From NCBI RefSeq assembly GCF_020215705.1, contig NZ_JAIWNB010000004.1, forward strand, positions 62,001 to 126,000: a stretch of 64,000 bases of DNA. The letters run 5' to 3'. The notes below the pieces were generated by a model. That model had not been told where the DNA came from. It did not search any database and saw nothing but the letters and a program-made list of their open reading frames with translations. Origin of the DNA: Nonomuraea aurantiaca. GTDB lineage: Bacteria; Actinomycetota; Actinomycetes; Streptosporangiales; Streptosporangiaceae. Of this stretch, positions 25,728 through 34,273 are shown piece after piece. A program made the position numbers and the translations under genes. The number at the start of each line of letters is the position of its first letter. Position 1 is the stretch's first letter.

Positions 25728-26594
25728 TCAGCCGGTCGTCAGGTGGTCGACGAACAGGGCCGCCGCCGCGGTCGGGGCGGGCAGCGGGTTCCAGGCCAGG
25801 CCGATGGGGCGGTGCTGGGCCGGGACGAGCGGACGGTAGGTGGGGTCGTCGTGTTCCAGCGAGGCGGGCAGCGGCAGGACGCCCACGCCGAGCCCGGCGC
25901 CGATGAGGCCGCGTACGGTGGCGATCTCCTCGCTCTCGAACGCGATGACCGGCTCGAACCCGGCCTCCTCGCACAATCGGTCGATCACCCGGCGCAGGTC
26001 CGTGGTCGGGGCGAAGGCGACGAACGGCTCGTCGCGCACACCGGCGAGCGTCAGTCCCGGGACGGCGGCGAGCGGGTGCTCGACGGGCAGGGCGAGGCAG
26101 AGCCGCTGCTCGCGTAGCGGGTGCCAGCGCGCGGGGTTGCCTTCCGGTGGCGGGGTGACCAGGGCGGCGTCGATGTCGCCCTGGGCCAGCCAGGTGAACA
26201 GCTCCCTGGCGAAGCCCTGGTGCAGCTCGAAGCGGATGCCGGGCGTGCCCGCCCGGATGTCGCGCAGGATCTCCGGCACCAGCCAGCGGCCCACCGAGTG
26301 CAGGAAGCCCAGCCGGATCAGGCCGGTGTCCGGGTTGGTCAGGGCGTCGATGCGACGGCGCGCGCCCTCGAGCTCGTCCACGGCGCGGGCGGCGTGCTCG
26401 CGGAACAGCAGGCCGAACCGGTTGAGCGCGAGCCGGCGTCCGTGCCGGTGGAACAGCTCGACCCCCAGGTCGGCCTCCAGCCGGGCGAGCGCCCGCGACA
26501 GCGTGGACTGGTTGATCCGCTCCATCGCCGCGGTGTCGCGCATGTTCTCCGTGTCACACAGCGTCAGGAACCAGCGGAGGGTCTGCAGCTCCAT
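25728..26594 (-). CDS. LysR-family transcriptional regulator
   Basis: DNA-binding regulator with an N-terminal LysR helix-turn-helix (LQTLRWFLTLCDTENMRD, then NQSTLSRALARLEADLGVEL) and a periplasmic-binding-like effector domain from about residue 90. ATG at 26594 gives 288 aa and matches the family N-terminus; in-frame ATGs at 26618 and 26648 add non-family residues and would lie inside candidate operators. It is divergent from an MFS transporter gene, the classical LysR arrangement, so it probably controls that transporter. The effector is unknown. Confidence 0.88.
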   Translation of the reverse strand: MELQTLRWFLTLCDTENMRDTAAMERINQSTLSRALARLEADLGVELFHRHGRRLALNRFGLLFREHAARAVDELEGARRRIDALTNPDTGLIRLGFLHSVGRWLVPEILRDIRAGTPGIRFELHQGFARELFTWLAQGDIDAALVTPPPEGNPARWHPLREQRLCLALPVEHPLAAVPGLTLAGVRDEPFVAFAPTTDLRRVIDRLCEEAGFEPVIAFESEEIATVRGLIGAGLGVGVLPLPASLEHDDPTYRPLVPAQHRPIGLAWNPLPAPTAAAALFVDHLTTG

Positions 26595-26601
26595 CCTGCG
26601 A

Positions 26602-26658
26602 TGATGCTCATATCGCATCAGCTCCGTCAAATTCTGCATTTTGCGCATCAGCGCTGAT
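26602..26658. promoter_or_regulatory. Candidate LysR operators upstream of the LysR/MFS pair
   Basis: TGATGC-N7-GCATCA (26602-26620) is a perfect inverted repeat containing the T-N11-A LysR core. A second perfect palindrome, ATCAGCGCTGAT (26647-26658), lies 27 bp further, 17 bp before the MFS start. GCATCA half-sites recur between them. Autoregulation plus control of the divergent gene is inferred. Confidence 0.65.
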
Positions 26659-26674
26659 CGGTCACGCTCGACGG

Positions 26675-27877
26675 GTGCTCTCGACTCTCGTGTCAGGGGA
26701 TCGCGCCTCCCTCCGGATCAGGTACGGGCTGATGTTCGGCGGCCTGGCCAACTTCCTGGCGCTCTACTATGTCCAGCCGTTGCTGCCCGGCGTCGCCGAC
26801 CATTTCGGGGTCTCCGCACCGGAGTCGACGGCGGTGCTGTCGCTGGCCACGATCACGATGGCGGTCGCGCTGCTGTTCGTCGGCCCGATCTCCGACGTGG
26901 TGGGCCGGGTGGTGATCATGCGGTGGTCGCTGACCGGCTGCGCGGTCCTGGGCATCGCCGCCGCGTTCGCGCCCACCTGGCACGCGCTGCTGGTCCTGCG
27001 CGGGCTGCAGGGCGTCGCGCTGGCCGGGCTGCCCGCCGTGGCGCTCGCCTACCTGCGTGAGGAGATGCCCGAAGGGTCCCACGTACGGGCCAACGCCACC
27101 TACATCACCGGCACGGCCCTCGGCGGGGCGGCGGGGCGGTTGCTGCCCGGCCCGGTCCAGGCGGTGTGGGGCTGGAGCGGTGCCAGCGCCGTCGTGGGGG
27201 TCGTCACGCTGCTCTGCGCGATCGGCTTGTGGGTCCTGCTGCCGCCGTCGCGGCACTTCGAACGGTCCAGCCCGCGGCTGGGCGACCTGCTGCGCAACAC
27301 CGCGCTCACCTTGCGGGACCCGTCCCTGGTGGCGCTGTGCCTGGTCGGCGCGGCGACGATGGGGGCGTTCGTCGGGCTGTGCAACGCGCTGACCTTCCGC
27401 CTGGAGGCGGCGCCGTACCTGCTGGGCGGGGCGGGCGCGCTGGTGTTCCTGGCCTACCCGGTGGGCGTGCCGGGGCCGCTGGCCGCCGGGCGGCTGGCGC
27501 TGCGGCGCGGGCTCGGCCTGGCCGCCCTGCTCGGTGTCGCGCTCCTGGTGATCGGGACGCTGCTCACCGCCGCGCCCCAGCTGCCGGCCATCGTGATCGG
27601 GCTGGCCATGGTCACCTTCGCCTTTCTGGGTACGCACTCCCTGGTCAGCGGCTGGGTCTCCGACCGCGCCCACCGGGTCGGCGTCGGCGTGGGCCAGGCG
27701 GCGGGGCTGTACCTGCTGGCCTACTACGCCGGCAGCTCGGTCTTCGGCTCGCTGGCCGCCTACCGGTGGGAGACGGGCGGCTGGCCGAGCGTGATCACCG
27801 TCTCCGTCGGGCTGCTCGTCGGCGCCGGGTTCCTGCTGGACCTGGCCCGCCGCTTCGACACACGATCATGCCGGTAG
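26675..27877 (+). CDS. MFS transporter (YnfM-like, 12-TM)
   Basis: Proton-driven efflux or uptake carrier of the major facilitator superfamily; substrate unknown. The 400-aa product from GTG 26675 has about 12 hydrophobic spans, a loop 2-3 motif (GPISDVVGRVVIMRWS) and the hydrophobic gate region near YVQPLLPGVADHFGVS. It is divergent from a LysR gene that probably regulates it. The stop overlaps the ATG of a broken hydrolase gene by 8-10 nt, so the two may have been one operon. There is no clear ribosome site before the GTG. Confidence 0.88.
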   Translation: MLSTLVSGDRASLRIRYGLMFGGLANFLALYYVQPLLPGVADHFGVSAPESTAVLSLATITMAVALLFVGPISDVVGRVVIMRWSLTGCAVLGIAAAFAPTWHALLVLRGLQGVALAGLPAVALAYLREEMPEGSHVRANATYITGTALGGAAGRLLPGPVQAVWGWSGASAVVGVVTLLCAIGLWVLLPPSRHFERSSPRLGDLLRNTALTLRDPSLVALCLVGAATMGAFVGLCNALTFRLEAAPYLLGGAGALVFLAYPVGVPGPLAAGRLALRRGLGLAALLGVALLVIGTLLTAAPQLPAIVIGLAMVTFAFLGTHSLVSGWVSDRAHRVGVGVGQAAGLYLLAYYAGSSVFGSLAAYRWETGGWPSVITVSVGLLVGAGFLLDLARRFDTRSCR

Positions 27878-28414
27878 CCGTCACCGGGGACGGCGTGGCC
27901 GTCTCCTACCAGGTCCGCGGCCGGGGCGAACCCCTCGTCCTGCTGGCCGGGCAGGCCAACGACCACCACTGGTGGGACGGCGTCAGGGCCGACTTCGAGG
28001 ACCGCCACACCACCGTCACCCTCGACTACGGCGGCACCGGGGACAGCGACAAGCCCGACATCCCCTACACCACCCGCGGCTTCGCGGCCGACGTGGTCAC
28101 CGTCCTCGACGACCTGGGCGCCGACCGGGCCCACGTGTACGGCACGTCGATGGGCGGGCGGGTGGCCCAGTGGGCGGCACCTGGCCGCCAGCGCGGGACA
28201 CGACGCCTGGGACGCGCTGCCCGGCATCACCGCGCCCACGCTGGTCCTCCACGGCACGGACGACGTCTTCAGCCCCGCGGCCAACGCGCCCCTGCTCGCG
28301 GGCCGCATTCCCGGTGCGCGGACGCGTCTCATCGCCGGTGCCCGGCACGCCTACTTCGAGGAGTTCCGCGAGGTCGCGGGCCTCACGGTCCTGGGCTTCC
28401 TGGCGGGTCGCTGA
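27868..28414 (+). pseudogene. Alpha/beta hydrolase, internally deleted and frameshifted
   Basis: The first part, from ATG 27868 overlapping the MFS stop, reads VAVSYQVRGRGEPLVLLAGQ and LDYGGTGDSDKP up to the nucleophile elbow HVYGTSMGGRVAQW near 28170. There the frame shifts: the other frame continues with LPGITAPTLVLHGTDDVFSP and the late His in IAGARHAYFEEF to TGA 28412. About 80-100 residues (lid or cap and helices after the Ser) that homologues carry are missing at the join. Ser, Asp and His codons all survive, but not in one frame, so no intact ~260-aa enzyme can be made. Confidence 0.82.
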
Positions 28415-28466
28415 TCAGAGGTCGCGGGCCTCACGGTCCTGGGCTTCCTGGCGGGTCGCTGATCAG
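28371..28466. repeat. Perfect 48-bp tandem duplication at a convergent junction
   Basis: 28371-28418 and 28419-28466 are identical. Each copy ends in the palindrome CTGATCAG, which has TGA on both strands. The first copy stops the hydrolase remnant at 28412-28414, and the second stops the RDD gene at 28463-28465. Confidence 0.97.
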
Positions 28467-28948
28467 TCGATCATGACCACCGTGCTGGCGGCCAGGTCGT
28501 GCAGCGCGTGCCTGCGGCGGGTGAAGACGATCCAGACGAGGTCGAGCACGGTGAGGCCGAGCGCGGCGAAGAAGCCGGTCATCAGCGCGCGTACCGCCGC
28601 CATGGCGGGGGTGAGCCGGGCGCCGTTCTCGCGCACCACGCGGATGCCGAACGCCTTCTTGCCGATGGTCTGTCCGTTCCAGAAGGCGACCAGCAGCCAG
28701 TGGCTGGCGTACCACACGAACGCCCCGGCGATCAGCCACCGCCAGTCCAGGTGGAAGACGAAGTCGGCGAAGTCCTTCGCGGGGTCCATCGGCTCGAAGA
28801 CGCCGGCCCGCGCCAGGAGGGGCCAGGTGAGCAGGCCCAGGATGACGGCATCGGAAAGACCGGCGAACAGCCGTCGCCCGCGTCCCGCGAGCAACTCCTG
28901 CGCGAGCCGGCCGTAGGGCGGGCCGTCGCGCCACAGCGTTTCGGACAT
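28463..28948 (-). CDS. RDD-family integral membrane protein
   Basis: Small membrane protein of the RDD family, of uncertain function (some members are linked to cation exchange). ATG at 28948 has GGAG 8 nt upstream and gives 161 aa; a longer frame from 29029 is not family-like. RDD landmarks are GRRLFAGLSDAVILGLLTWP (Arg-Asp pattern helix 1) and FWNGQTIGKKAFGIRVV. Three transmembrane spans are predicted. Its stop is in the second copy of a 48-bp duplication. It is divergent from an MFS gene. Confidence 0.8.
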   Translation of the reverse strand: MSETLWRDGPPYGRLAQELLAGRGRRLFAGLSDAVILGLLTWPLLARAGVFEPMDPAKDFADFVFHLDWRWLIAGAFVWYASHWLLVAFWNGQTIGKKAFGIRVVRENGARLTPAMAAVRALMTGFFAALGLTVLDLVWIVFTRRRHALHDLAASTVVMID

Positions 28949-29020
28949 AGACACAACTCCGGCGGTATTGAGGAGCGGGCTCTCACCGAAGAGGCGTTCC
29001 ATCTCGTTCCACAGGTTGAA

Positions 29021-29035
29021 TAGACGCAACGTCTA
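29021..29035. promoter_or_regulatory. Candidate TetR operator upstream of an MFS gene
   Basis: TAGACG-CAA-CGTCTA is a perfect 15-bp palindrome about 50 bp upstream of the MFS start, with TAGTCTAG continuing it. A TetR gene follows that MFS gene in the same direction, so it is a natural candidate for this site. Confidence 0.55.
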
Positions 29036-29084
29036 GTCTAGTGTGCGGGACGTCAGTGACTCCCTGGATCTGAGAGGTCGGTTC

Positions 29085-30299
29085 ATGCTCAGCACCACGA
29101 TCACCACACCACCCCGGCGCCGTACCGGTGCCGCCGCGGCGGTGACCTTCGCCTTCTGGATCACCATGGCGGGGACCACCGCGCCGACGCCGTTATATCC
29201 GCTCTACGAGCGCGCCTTCGCCTTCTCGCCGTTCACCATCACCGTGGTGTTCGCCGTGTACGCCATCGGAGTCGTCGCCGGGCTGCTGCTGTTCGGGCGC
29301 CTGTCCGACCAGATCGGCCGACGGCCGACCCTGATGATCGCGACCGCGCTGTCGGTGACCGCGGCCGCGGTCTTCTTCGTCGCGCAGAACGTCGCGGTGC
29401 TGCTCGCCGCCCGCGTCGTGTCGGGGCTGTCGGCGGCCCTGGTCACCGGTGCCGCCACGGCCGCGCTCACCGAGCTGATCGGGCCCGGCTCGCGGGTCCG
29501 GCCGGCCACGATGGCGTTGTTCGCCAACATGGGCGGCCTGGCCTGCGGAACCCTGCTCGCAGGGATCCTGGCCGACCTGGCGCCCGCCCCGCTGCGCACC
29601 CCCTGGGTCGTCGTCGGCGCTCTCGCGGTTCTGGGTCTGCTCGGCGTGGCGGCGACGCGGGAGAGCGCCGCGCACCGCTCCGGCTTCACCCCGCGCCTGG
29701 AGCCGCTGCGCGTGCCGGGCGAGATCCGGGCGGACTTCCTGCGTTCGGCGATGGCTGCCGGGGCGGGCTTCGCCGTCCTGGGCGTTCTGACCGCGGTGAT
29801 CGGTCTGTTCCTGGGCACGCTGGCGCACCAGTCGAGCCACGCGCTGACCGGGCTGGTGGTGTTCGTCGCGTTCGCGGGCACGGCCCTGGGCCAGTTGCTG
29901 AACCGCGTGCTCAGCGCGGCCGTCGCCCTGCCCGCCGCCTGTCTGGGCCTGATCGCCGCCGCCGCGCTGATCGGCACCGCTCTCGCCACGGCCTGGCTCG
30001 TCCCCCTCCTGCTCGGCGCCGTGATCAACGGCCTGGCCACCGGTGTCGCCATCGGGCACGGTCTCGCGGGCATCGTCACCCGCGGCGCTCCGCACCATCG
30101 AGGCGCGTCGGTGTCAGCCTTTTTCGCGATCCTGTACGCGATGCTCGCCGTACCGGCCATCGGAGTGGGCGTGCTGATCCACGTGTCGAGCCTGCGCCCG
30201 GCCGGAGAGGTCTTCAGCGGCGCGGTCGCCCTGCTGGCCGTCGCGGTGCTGCTGAGCCTGCTCGGCGCGCGGAAGAAGGGCTGGCGGAAGAAGGGCTGA
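29085..30299 (+). CDS. MFS efflux transporter, paired with a TetR regulator
   Basis: Major facilitator carrier of 404 aa from ATG 29085, with GAGAGG 6 nt upstream; the upstream frame from 29043 has no family residues. It has about 12 spans and a loop 2-3 motif GRLSDQIGRRPTLMIA. The TetR gene 100 bp downstream suggests a drug-export role (inferred). The last codons encode ARKKGWRKKG, a direct duplication of 15 bp that ends at the stop, so the true ancestral C-terminus is a few residues shorter. Confidence 0.88.
   Translation: MLSTTITTPPRRRTGAAAAVTFAFWITMAGTTAPTPLYPLYERAFAFSPFTITVVFAVYAIGVVAGLLLFGRLSDQIGRRPTLMIATALSVTAAAVFFVAQNVAVLLAARVVSGLSAALVTGAATAALTELIGPGSRVRPATMALFANMGGLACGTLLAGILADLAPAPLRTPWVVVGALAVLGLLGVAATRESAAHRSGFTPRLEPLRVPGEIRADFLRSAMAAGAGFAVLGVLTAVIGLFLGTLAHQSSHALTGLVVFVAFAGTALGQLLNRVLSAAVALPAACLGLIAAAALIGTALATAWLVPLLLGAVINGLATGVAIGHGLAGIVTRGAPHHRGASVSAFFAILYAMLAVPAIGVGVLIHVSSLRPAGEVFSGAVALLAVAVLLSLLGARKKGWRKKG
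30269..30298. repeat. 15-bp tandem duplication at the MFS stop codon
   Basis: GCGGAAGAAGGGCTG occurs at 30269-30283 and again at 30284-30298; the gene's TGA begins at 30297. A diverged third copy (ACGGAAGAAGGGC) lies near 30329. Confidence 0.9.
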
Positions 30300-30398
30300 T
30301 CGCGTTCGCCGGCCCGCCGGATCGGCGCACGGAAGAAGGGCCGAGTACATCCTCCGGCATGCCAGAATCGAGCTGCCGGAACGTACCTCGAGAGGACG

Positions 30399-31049
30399 AT
30401 GACCATCCCCGCCGACCGAAACGCCGACCGAAACGCCGGGCCCGCCGGAGGACGGACGGCCGTGGTGAGCCGGACGGGCCCCAAGCGCAGCGAGAGCATC
30501 CGGCTCGCGGTGCTCAACGCCGCCGACGATCTCCTGGTCGAGCGGGGGTTCAACGGGGTGACCATCGAGGGCATCGCCGCTCGGGCCGGTGTCGCCAAGC
30601 AGACCGTCTACCGCTGGTGGAAGTCCAAGGTCGACATCCTCCTCGACACCCTCGCCGACGACGCCCGCGAGGCCCTGGCCTGGCCGGGCGGCGATGCGGT
30701 CGCCGAGGAGGAGCTGAAAGCCCAGCTCCGCCGGATCGCCGGGTTCTTCGAGGAGCCGTCGGGCCAGGTCCTGCGGGCGCTGCTCGGCCACGCCCAGACC
30801 GACCAGGCCACCGCCGAGGCGCTGCGCGAGGGGTTCCTGCGCGAGCAGCGCGAGCGCGACCTCGCGGGACTGCGCGCCGTGCTCGAACGCCACACCGGCC
30901 GCCCGGTGACCGAGCCGACCGTGGACACCCTGCTGAGCGTGCTGCTCGGCCCGCTCTACTACCAGGCGCTCGTCCACGGCGGCCCGCCCGGCCCCGACCT
31001 CCTGGACGCCACGGCCCGGCACGTCCTCGACCTGGCCGCCCACGTCTGA
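30399..31049 (+). CDS. TetR-family regulator
   Basis: TetR/AcrR repressor of 216 aa from ATG 30399 (GAGAGG just upstream). After a disordered N-terminus that contains a duplicated ADRN unit (12-bp repeat, 30411-30434), the helix-turn-helix covers about residues 30-75 (VLNAADDLLVERGFNGV, then IEGIAARAGVAKQTVYRWW). The C-terminal domain has the TetR_C_33-like LLSVLLGPLYYQALVHG. It follows an MFS transporter gene and is its probable regulator; a palindrome at 29021-29035 is a candidate operator. The ligand is unknown. Confidence 0.85.
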   Translation: MTIPADRNADRNAGPAGGRTAVVSRTGPKRSESIRLAVLNAADDLLVERGFNGVTIEGIAARAGVAKQTVYRWWKSKVDILLDTLADDAREALAWPGGDAVAEEELKAQLRRIAGFFEEPSGQVLRALLGHAQTDQATAEALREGFLREQRERDLAGLRAVLERHTGRPVTEPTVDTLLSVLLGPLYYQALVHGGPPGPDLLDATARHVLDLAAHV

Positions 31050-31221
31050 CCACGCCCCCTCCCCCGACGGCCGAGCGCAGCGGCGCACCGCTGCCCGGAG
31101 GCGGGCGGGCGTAGCGGCGTACCCCTGCGCAATACGCGGCCGGCGCGGCATGCGAATCTCTTACACGGAAGCGGCGGGCGAGACGGCCCGGCGCCGGTCC
31201 GAATGTGAGGAGCCCCCCGAC

Positions 31222-33303
31222 GTGTCACCCGTGATCCTGTCCGCCGCAGGCGCCTGTCTCGTTCTCGACGTCGCGGGCTCCGGCCTGCCGCGCGTGCGTT
31301 ACTTCGGCGCCGACCTGGGCGCGGTCGCCGAGCCGCACCTGCTGCCCGCGCTGGCGTCGCTGACTCCCGCGCCGCCGCTGGTGCCGCTCCAGGGCGACAG
31401 CTGGTACGGCCGGCCGGGCCTGTCAGGAGCCCGTACGTCCGCGCATCGGCCGGTCAGGTGGAGCCTCTACGGCCCGGTCGAGACGCGGGCCGTGCCCGGC
31501 GCGGGCGGCAGCGTGACCATCACCGCCACCGATGATCACGCCGGGCTCCGGCTGGTGAGCGAGCTGGCCATGGACGCCAATGGCGTGGTCACGATGCGGC
31601 ACGCGCTGACCAACACCGCCGCCGACCCGTACCGCGTGGAGGAGCTGACCTGCGCGCTGCCGCTGCCCGCGCGGGCGGACGAGCTGCTCGACTTCACCGG
31701 GCGGTGGGCGCTGGAGAAGGTGCCGCAGCGCCGGCCGCTGGCCTACGGCGTCTGGTCGCGGGAGAACCGGCGCGGACGCACCGGGCACGACGGCACGGGC
31801 CTGCTGGTGGCGGGGACGGGCGGGTTCGGGTTCCGGCACGGCGAGGTGTGGGCGGCGCACGCCGGATGGAGCGGCGACCACGTCCACTACGTCGAGCGGT
31901 TGCCGGAGGGCGTGACGCTGCTGGCGGCCGGCGAACTGCTGGCGCCCGGCGAGATCACCCTGGGCGAGGGCGAGACGTACGAGACCCCGCTGGTCTATTT
32001 CACCTGGTCCGACTCCGGGCTGGACGCGGCGGCCGGGCGGCTGCACGGTCACCTGCGCTCGCGCGGCCCGCGCCCGGCCCGCCCGGTCACCCTGAACAAC
32101 TGGGAGGCCACCTACTTCGACCACGGCCTCGACCGGCTGCTGGCGCTGGCCGACCGGGCGGCGGAGGTGGGGATCGAGCGGTTCGTCCTCGACGACGGCT
32201 GGTTCCGGCACCGCCGCGACGACCATGCCGGCCTCGGCGACTGGTACGTGGACGAGGGGGTGTGGCCCGACGGCCTGCACCCGCTGGCCGGGCACGTACG
32301 CAAGCTCGGTATGCAGTTCGGGCTCTGGTTCGAGCCGGAGATGATCAATCTCGACTCCGACCTCGCCCGCGAACACCCCGAATGGGTGCTCGGCCGCGCC
32401 GACCGGCTCCCGCCGCCGCAGCGCAACCAGCACGTGCTCGACCTGGCCCGGCCGGAGGTCTTCGACTACCTGCTGGAACGGATCAGCGCGCTGGTGGGCG
32501 AGTACGAGCTGGACTACCTCAAGTGGGACCACAACCGCGACATCGCCGAGCCCGTCCACGACGGCGTGGCGGGTGTGCACGCGCAGACCGTGGCCGCGTA
32601 CCGGCTGATCGACGAGCTGCGCCGGCGCCATCCCGGGCTGGAGATCGAGTCGTGCTCGTCCGGCGGCGCGCGGATCGACTACGGCATCCTGGCCCGTACC
32701 GACCGGGTCTGGACCTCCGACAGCAACGACGCGCTCGACCGGCAGGCGATCCAGCGCTGGACCGGCCTGCTCGTGCCGCCGGAGCTGATGGGCAGCCACG
32801 TCGGCGCGCCGCGCGATCACATCACCGGCCGGTCGCTGGCGCTGTCGTTCCGGTGCGCCACCGCGCTGTTCGGGCACATGGGCGTCGAGTGGGACCTGAC
32901 GTCGGCGAGTGAGGCCGAACGCGAGGAGCTCGCGGAATGGATCGCCCTGCACAAGCGGCTGCGGCCGACGCTGCACGGCGGGACCGTGGTCCGCGCCGAC
33001 CATCCCGACCCGGCGGTGCTGCTGCACGGCGTGGTCCGGGACGGGCACGCGGTGTTCGCCTGCGTCCAACTCGCCTCCCGGGTGGCCATAGGTCCGGCCC
33101 CGCTGCGCCTGCCCGGACTGGACCCCGAGACCGTCTACGAGGTGCGGGTGGCGGGCCGCCTGCCCACGGGCGTCGGGCTGCCGGAGTGGACGGCCGCCCC
33201 GGTACGCCTACGGGGCTCGGTCCTGGCCGGGCTCGGGCTGCCGTCCCCGGCGCTGAAGTCCGGGACCGCGCTGGTCATCGAGCTGGAGGCCGTCCAGGGA
33301 TAG
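31222..33303 (+). CDS. Alpha-galactosidase, glycoside hydrolase family 36
   Basis: Hydrolyses alpha-1,6-galactosides such as melibiose or raffinose (family role). GTG at 31222 has GAGGAG 9 nt upstream and gives 693 aa, the usual GH36 length; a frame start at 31150 is not needed. The N-terminal beta-sandwich is followed by a (beta/alpha)8 barrel with PVTLNNWEATYFD, VLDDGWF, GLWFEPEMI, the nucleophile Asp in YLKWDHNRDI and the acid/base Asp in VWTSDSNDALDRQ. No signal peptide is present, so it is intracellular. The stop lies in a 15-bp array. The flanking AraC gene may regulate it. Confidence 0.93.
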   Translation: MSPVILSAAGACLVLDVAGSGLPRVRYFGADLGAVAEPHLLPALASLTPAPPLVPLQGDSWYGRPGLSGARTSAHRPVRWSLYGPVETRAVPGAGGSVTITATDDHAGLRLVSELAMDANGVVTMRHALTNTAADPYRVEELTCALPLPARADELLDFTGRWALEKVPQRRPLAYGVWSRENRRGRTGHDGTGLLVAGTGGFGFRHGEVWAAHAGWSGDHVHYVERLPEGVTLLAAGELLAPGEITLGEGETYETPLVYFTWSDSGLDAAAGRLHGHLRSRGPRPARPVTLNNWEATYFDHGLDRLLALADRAAEVGIERFVLDDGWFRHRRDDHAGLGDWYVDEGVWPDGLHPLAGHVRKLGMQFGLWFEPEMINLDSDLAREHPEWVLGRADRLPPPQRNQHVLDLARPEVFDYLLERISALVGEYELDYLKWDHNRDIAEPVHDGVAGVHAQTVAAYRLIDELRRRHPGLEIESCSSGGARIDYGILARTDRVWTSDSNDALDRQAIQRWTGLLVPPELMGSHVGAPRDHITGRSLALSFRCATALFGHMGVEWDLTSASEAEREELAEWIALHKRLRPTLHGGTVVRADHPDPAVLLHGVVRDGHAVFACVQLASRVAIGPAPLRLPGLDPETVYEVRVAGRLPTGVGLPEWTAAPVRLRGSVLAGLGLPSPALKSGTALVIELEAVQG

Positions 33304-34180
33304 GCCGTCCAGGGATAGGCCGTCCAGGGATAGGCCGTCCAGGGATAGCAGGTGCGCTGAACCGGGACCGGTAAGCGGACGGGCTCATCGCGAAGAACTG
33401 CCGGAAGCGGCGGCTGGCGTAGTTGGGGTCGCTCCACCCCACCTGCCTGCCGATCGCCGCGACCGGCAGGTCCGTCTCGATGAGCAACGCCGCCGCCCGC
33501 TCGGCACGCAGCCGGTTCAGGTACGCCATCGGGGAGATGCCGAGCTGGGCGGTGAACGTCCTGGCCAGGTGCGCGGCCGAGACCCGCGCGAGCGCCGCCA
33601 GGTCGTCCACCGACCAGTCCCGCCGCGGGTCGCCCTCCAGCTCCCGTACGGCCAGCAGCACCGCGGGGTGCGTCCCCGCGTTCCCGGCGGCGGGCTCGCC
33701 GAGCGAGGCCAGCGTGGCCAGCGAGGCCGCCGCCCCGCCCAGCAGGCACAGCAGCGCTCCCACCCGCGTGATGTGCCCGCCCACCGCCGCCGGAAGCGCG
33801 GCCTCCACCACCGCGAGCGCCCCGTCGTCCAGCCGCGACACGTGCCCCGAGCGGTGCAGCAGCCTGCCGATGTGCGGTTCGGCCCGCAGCCAGGCCAGCT
33901 CCCGCTGGAACACCTCCGGACCGACGTACACGTTGTGCACCACCAGCCGGCGGCAGTCGCGGTAACCGTGCCAGTCACCCGGCCGCAGCAGCGTGACCGA
34001 GCCGCGGCTCAGCCCCTGGTCACCGATGGCCGAGACGTGCGTGGCCGTGCCCCTGGTGACCACGGCCAGCTCCAGGAAGTCGTGGCTGTGCGCGCTGTTG
34101 TCGGCGGCCAGCTCGTGCCGCTCCGCCACCACGGGCGGCCGGTCGGGGGTGAAGACGTCGTCGCGTCGTACACGGTGCAC
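33275..34180 (-). CDS. AraC-family regulator with repeat-derived C-terminus
   Basis: AraC-type activator, 301 aa from GTG 34180. The N-terminal cupin-like sensor (AHSHDFLELAVVTRGTA, LLRPGDWHGYRDC) is followed by a C-terminal pair of helix-turn-helix units (RVSAAHLARTFTAQLGISPM, then VGWSDPNYASRRFRQFFA). The last 24 residues are PIPGR repeats read from a 15-bp array shared with the convergent GH36 gene, beyond the natural end near SPSAYRSRFSAPA. Sugar sensing is inferred from the neighbouring GH36 gene. It is divergent from a PhyH-type dioxygenase gene. Confidence 0.85.
   Translation of the reverse strand: MHRVRRDDVFTPDRPPVVAERHELAADNSAHSHDFLELAVVTRGTATHVSAIGDQGLSRGSVTLLRPGDWHGYRDCRRLVVHNVYVGPEVFQRELAWLRAEPHIGRLLHRSGHVSRLDDGALAVVEAALPAAVGGHITRVGALLCLLGGAAASLATLASLGEPAAGNAGTHPAVLLAVRELEGDPRRDWSVDDLAALARVSAAHLARTFTAQLGISPMAYLNRLRAERAAALLIETDLPVAAIGRQVGWSDPNYASRRFRQFFAMSPSAYRSRFSAPAIPGRPIPGRPIPGRPIPGRPPAR
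33288..33347. repeat. Four perfect 15-bp units at the GH36/AraC junction
   Basis: GGCCGTCCAGGGATA occurs four times without change (33288, 33303, 33318, 33333). Rightward it reads AVQG-stop each time. Leftward it is open and encodes IPGRP. Confidence 0.97.
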
Positions 34181-34273
34181 ATCAGGATTGTGCTACATGC
34201 GAGCAACCCCCGTCCTAGCCCGTCCCGGCACCGCCCGGCAAGAGTGGAGGCACCACCGACAAGGGAGAAACAC

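Noticed and set aside
33288..33347. Insertion-element end or attachment site
   Set aside because: Simple head-to-tail duplications; no transposase, integrase or inverted ends nearby.
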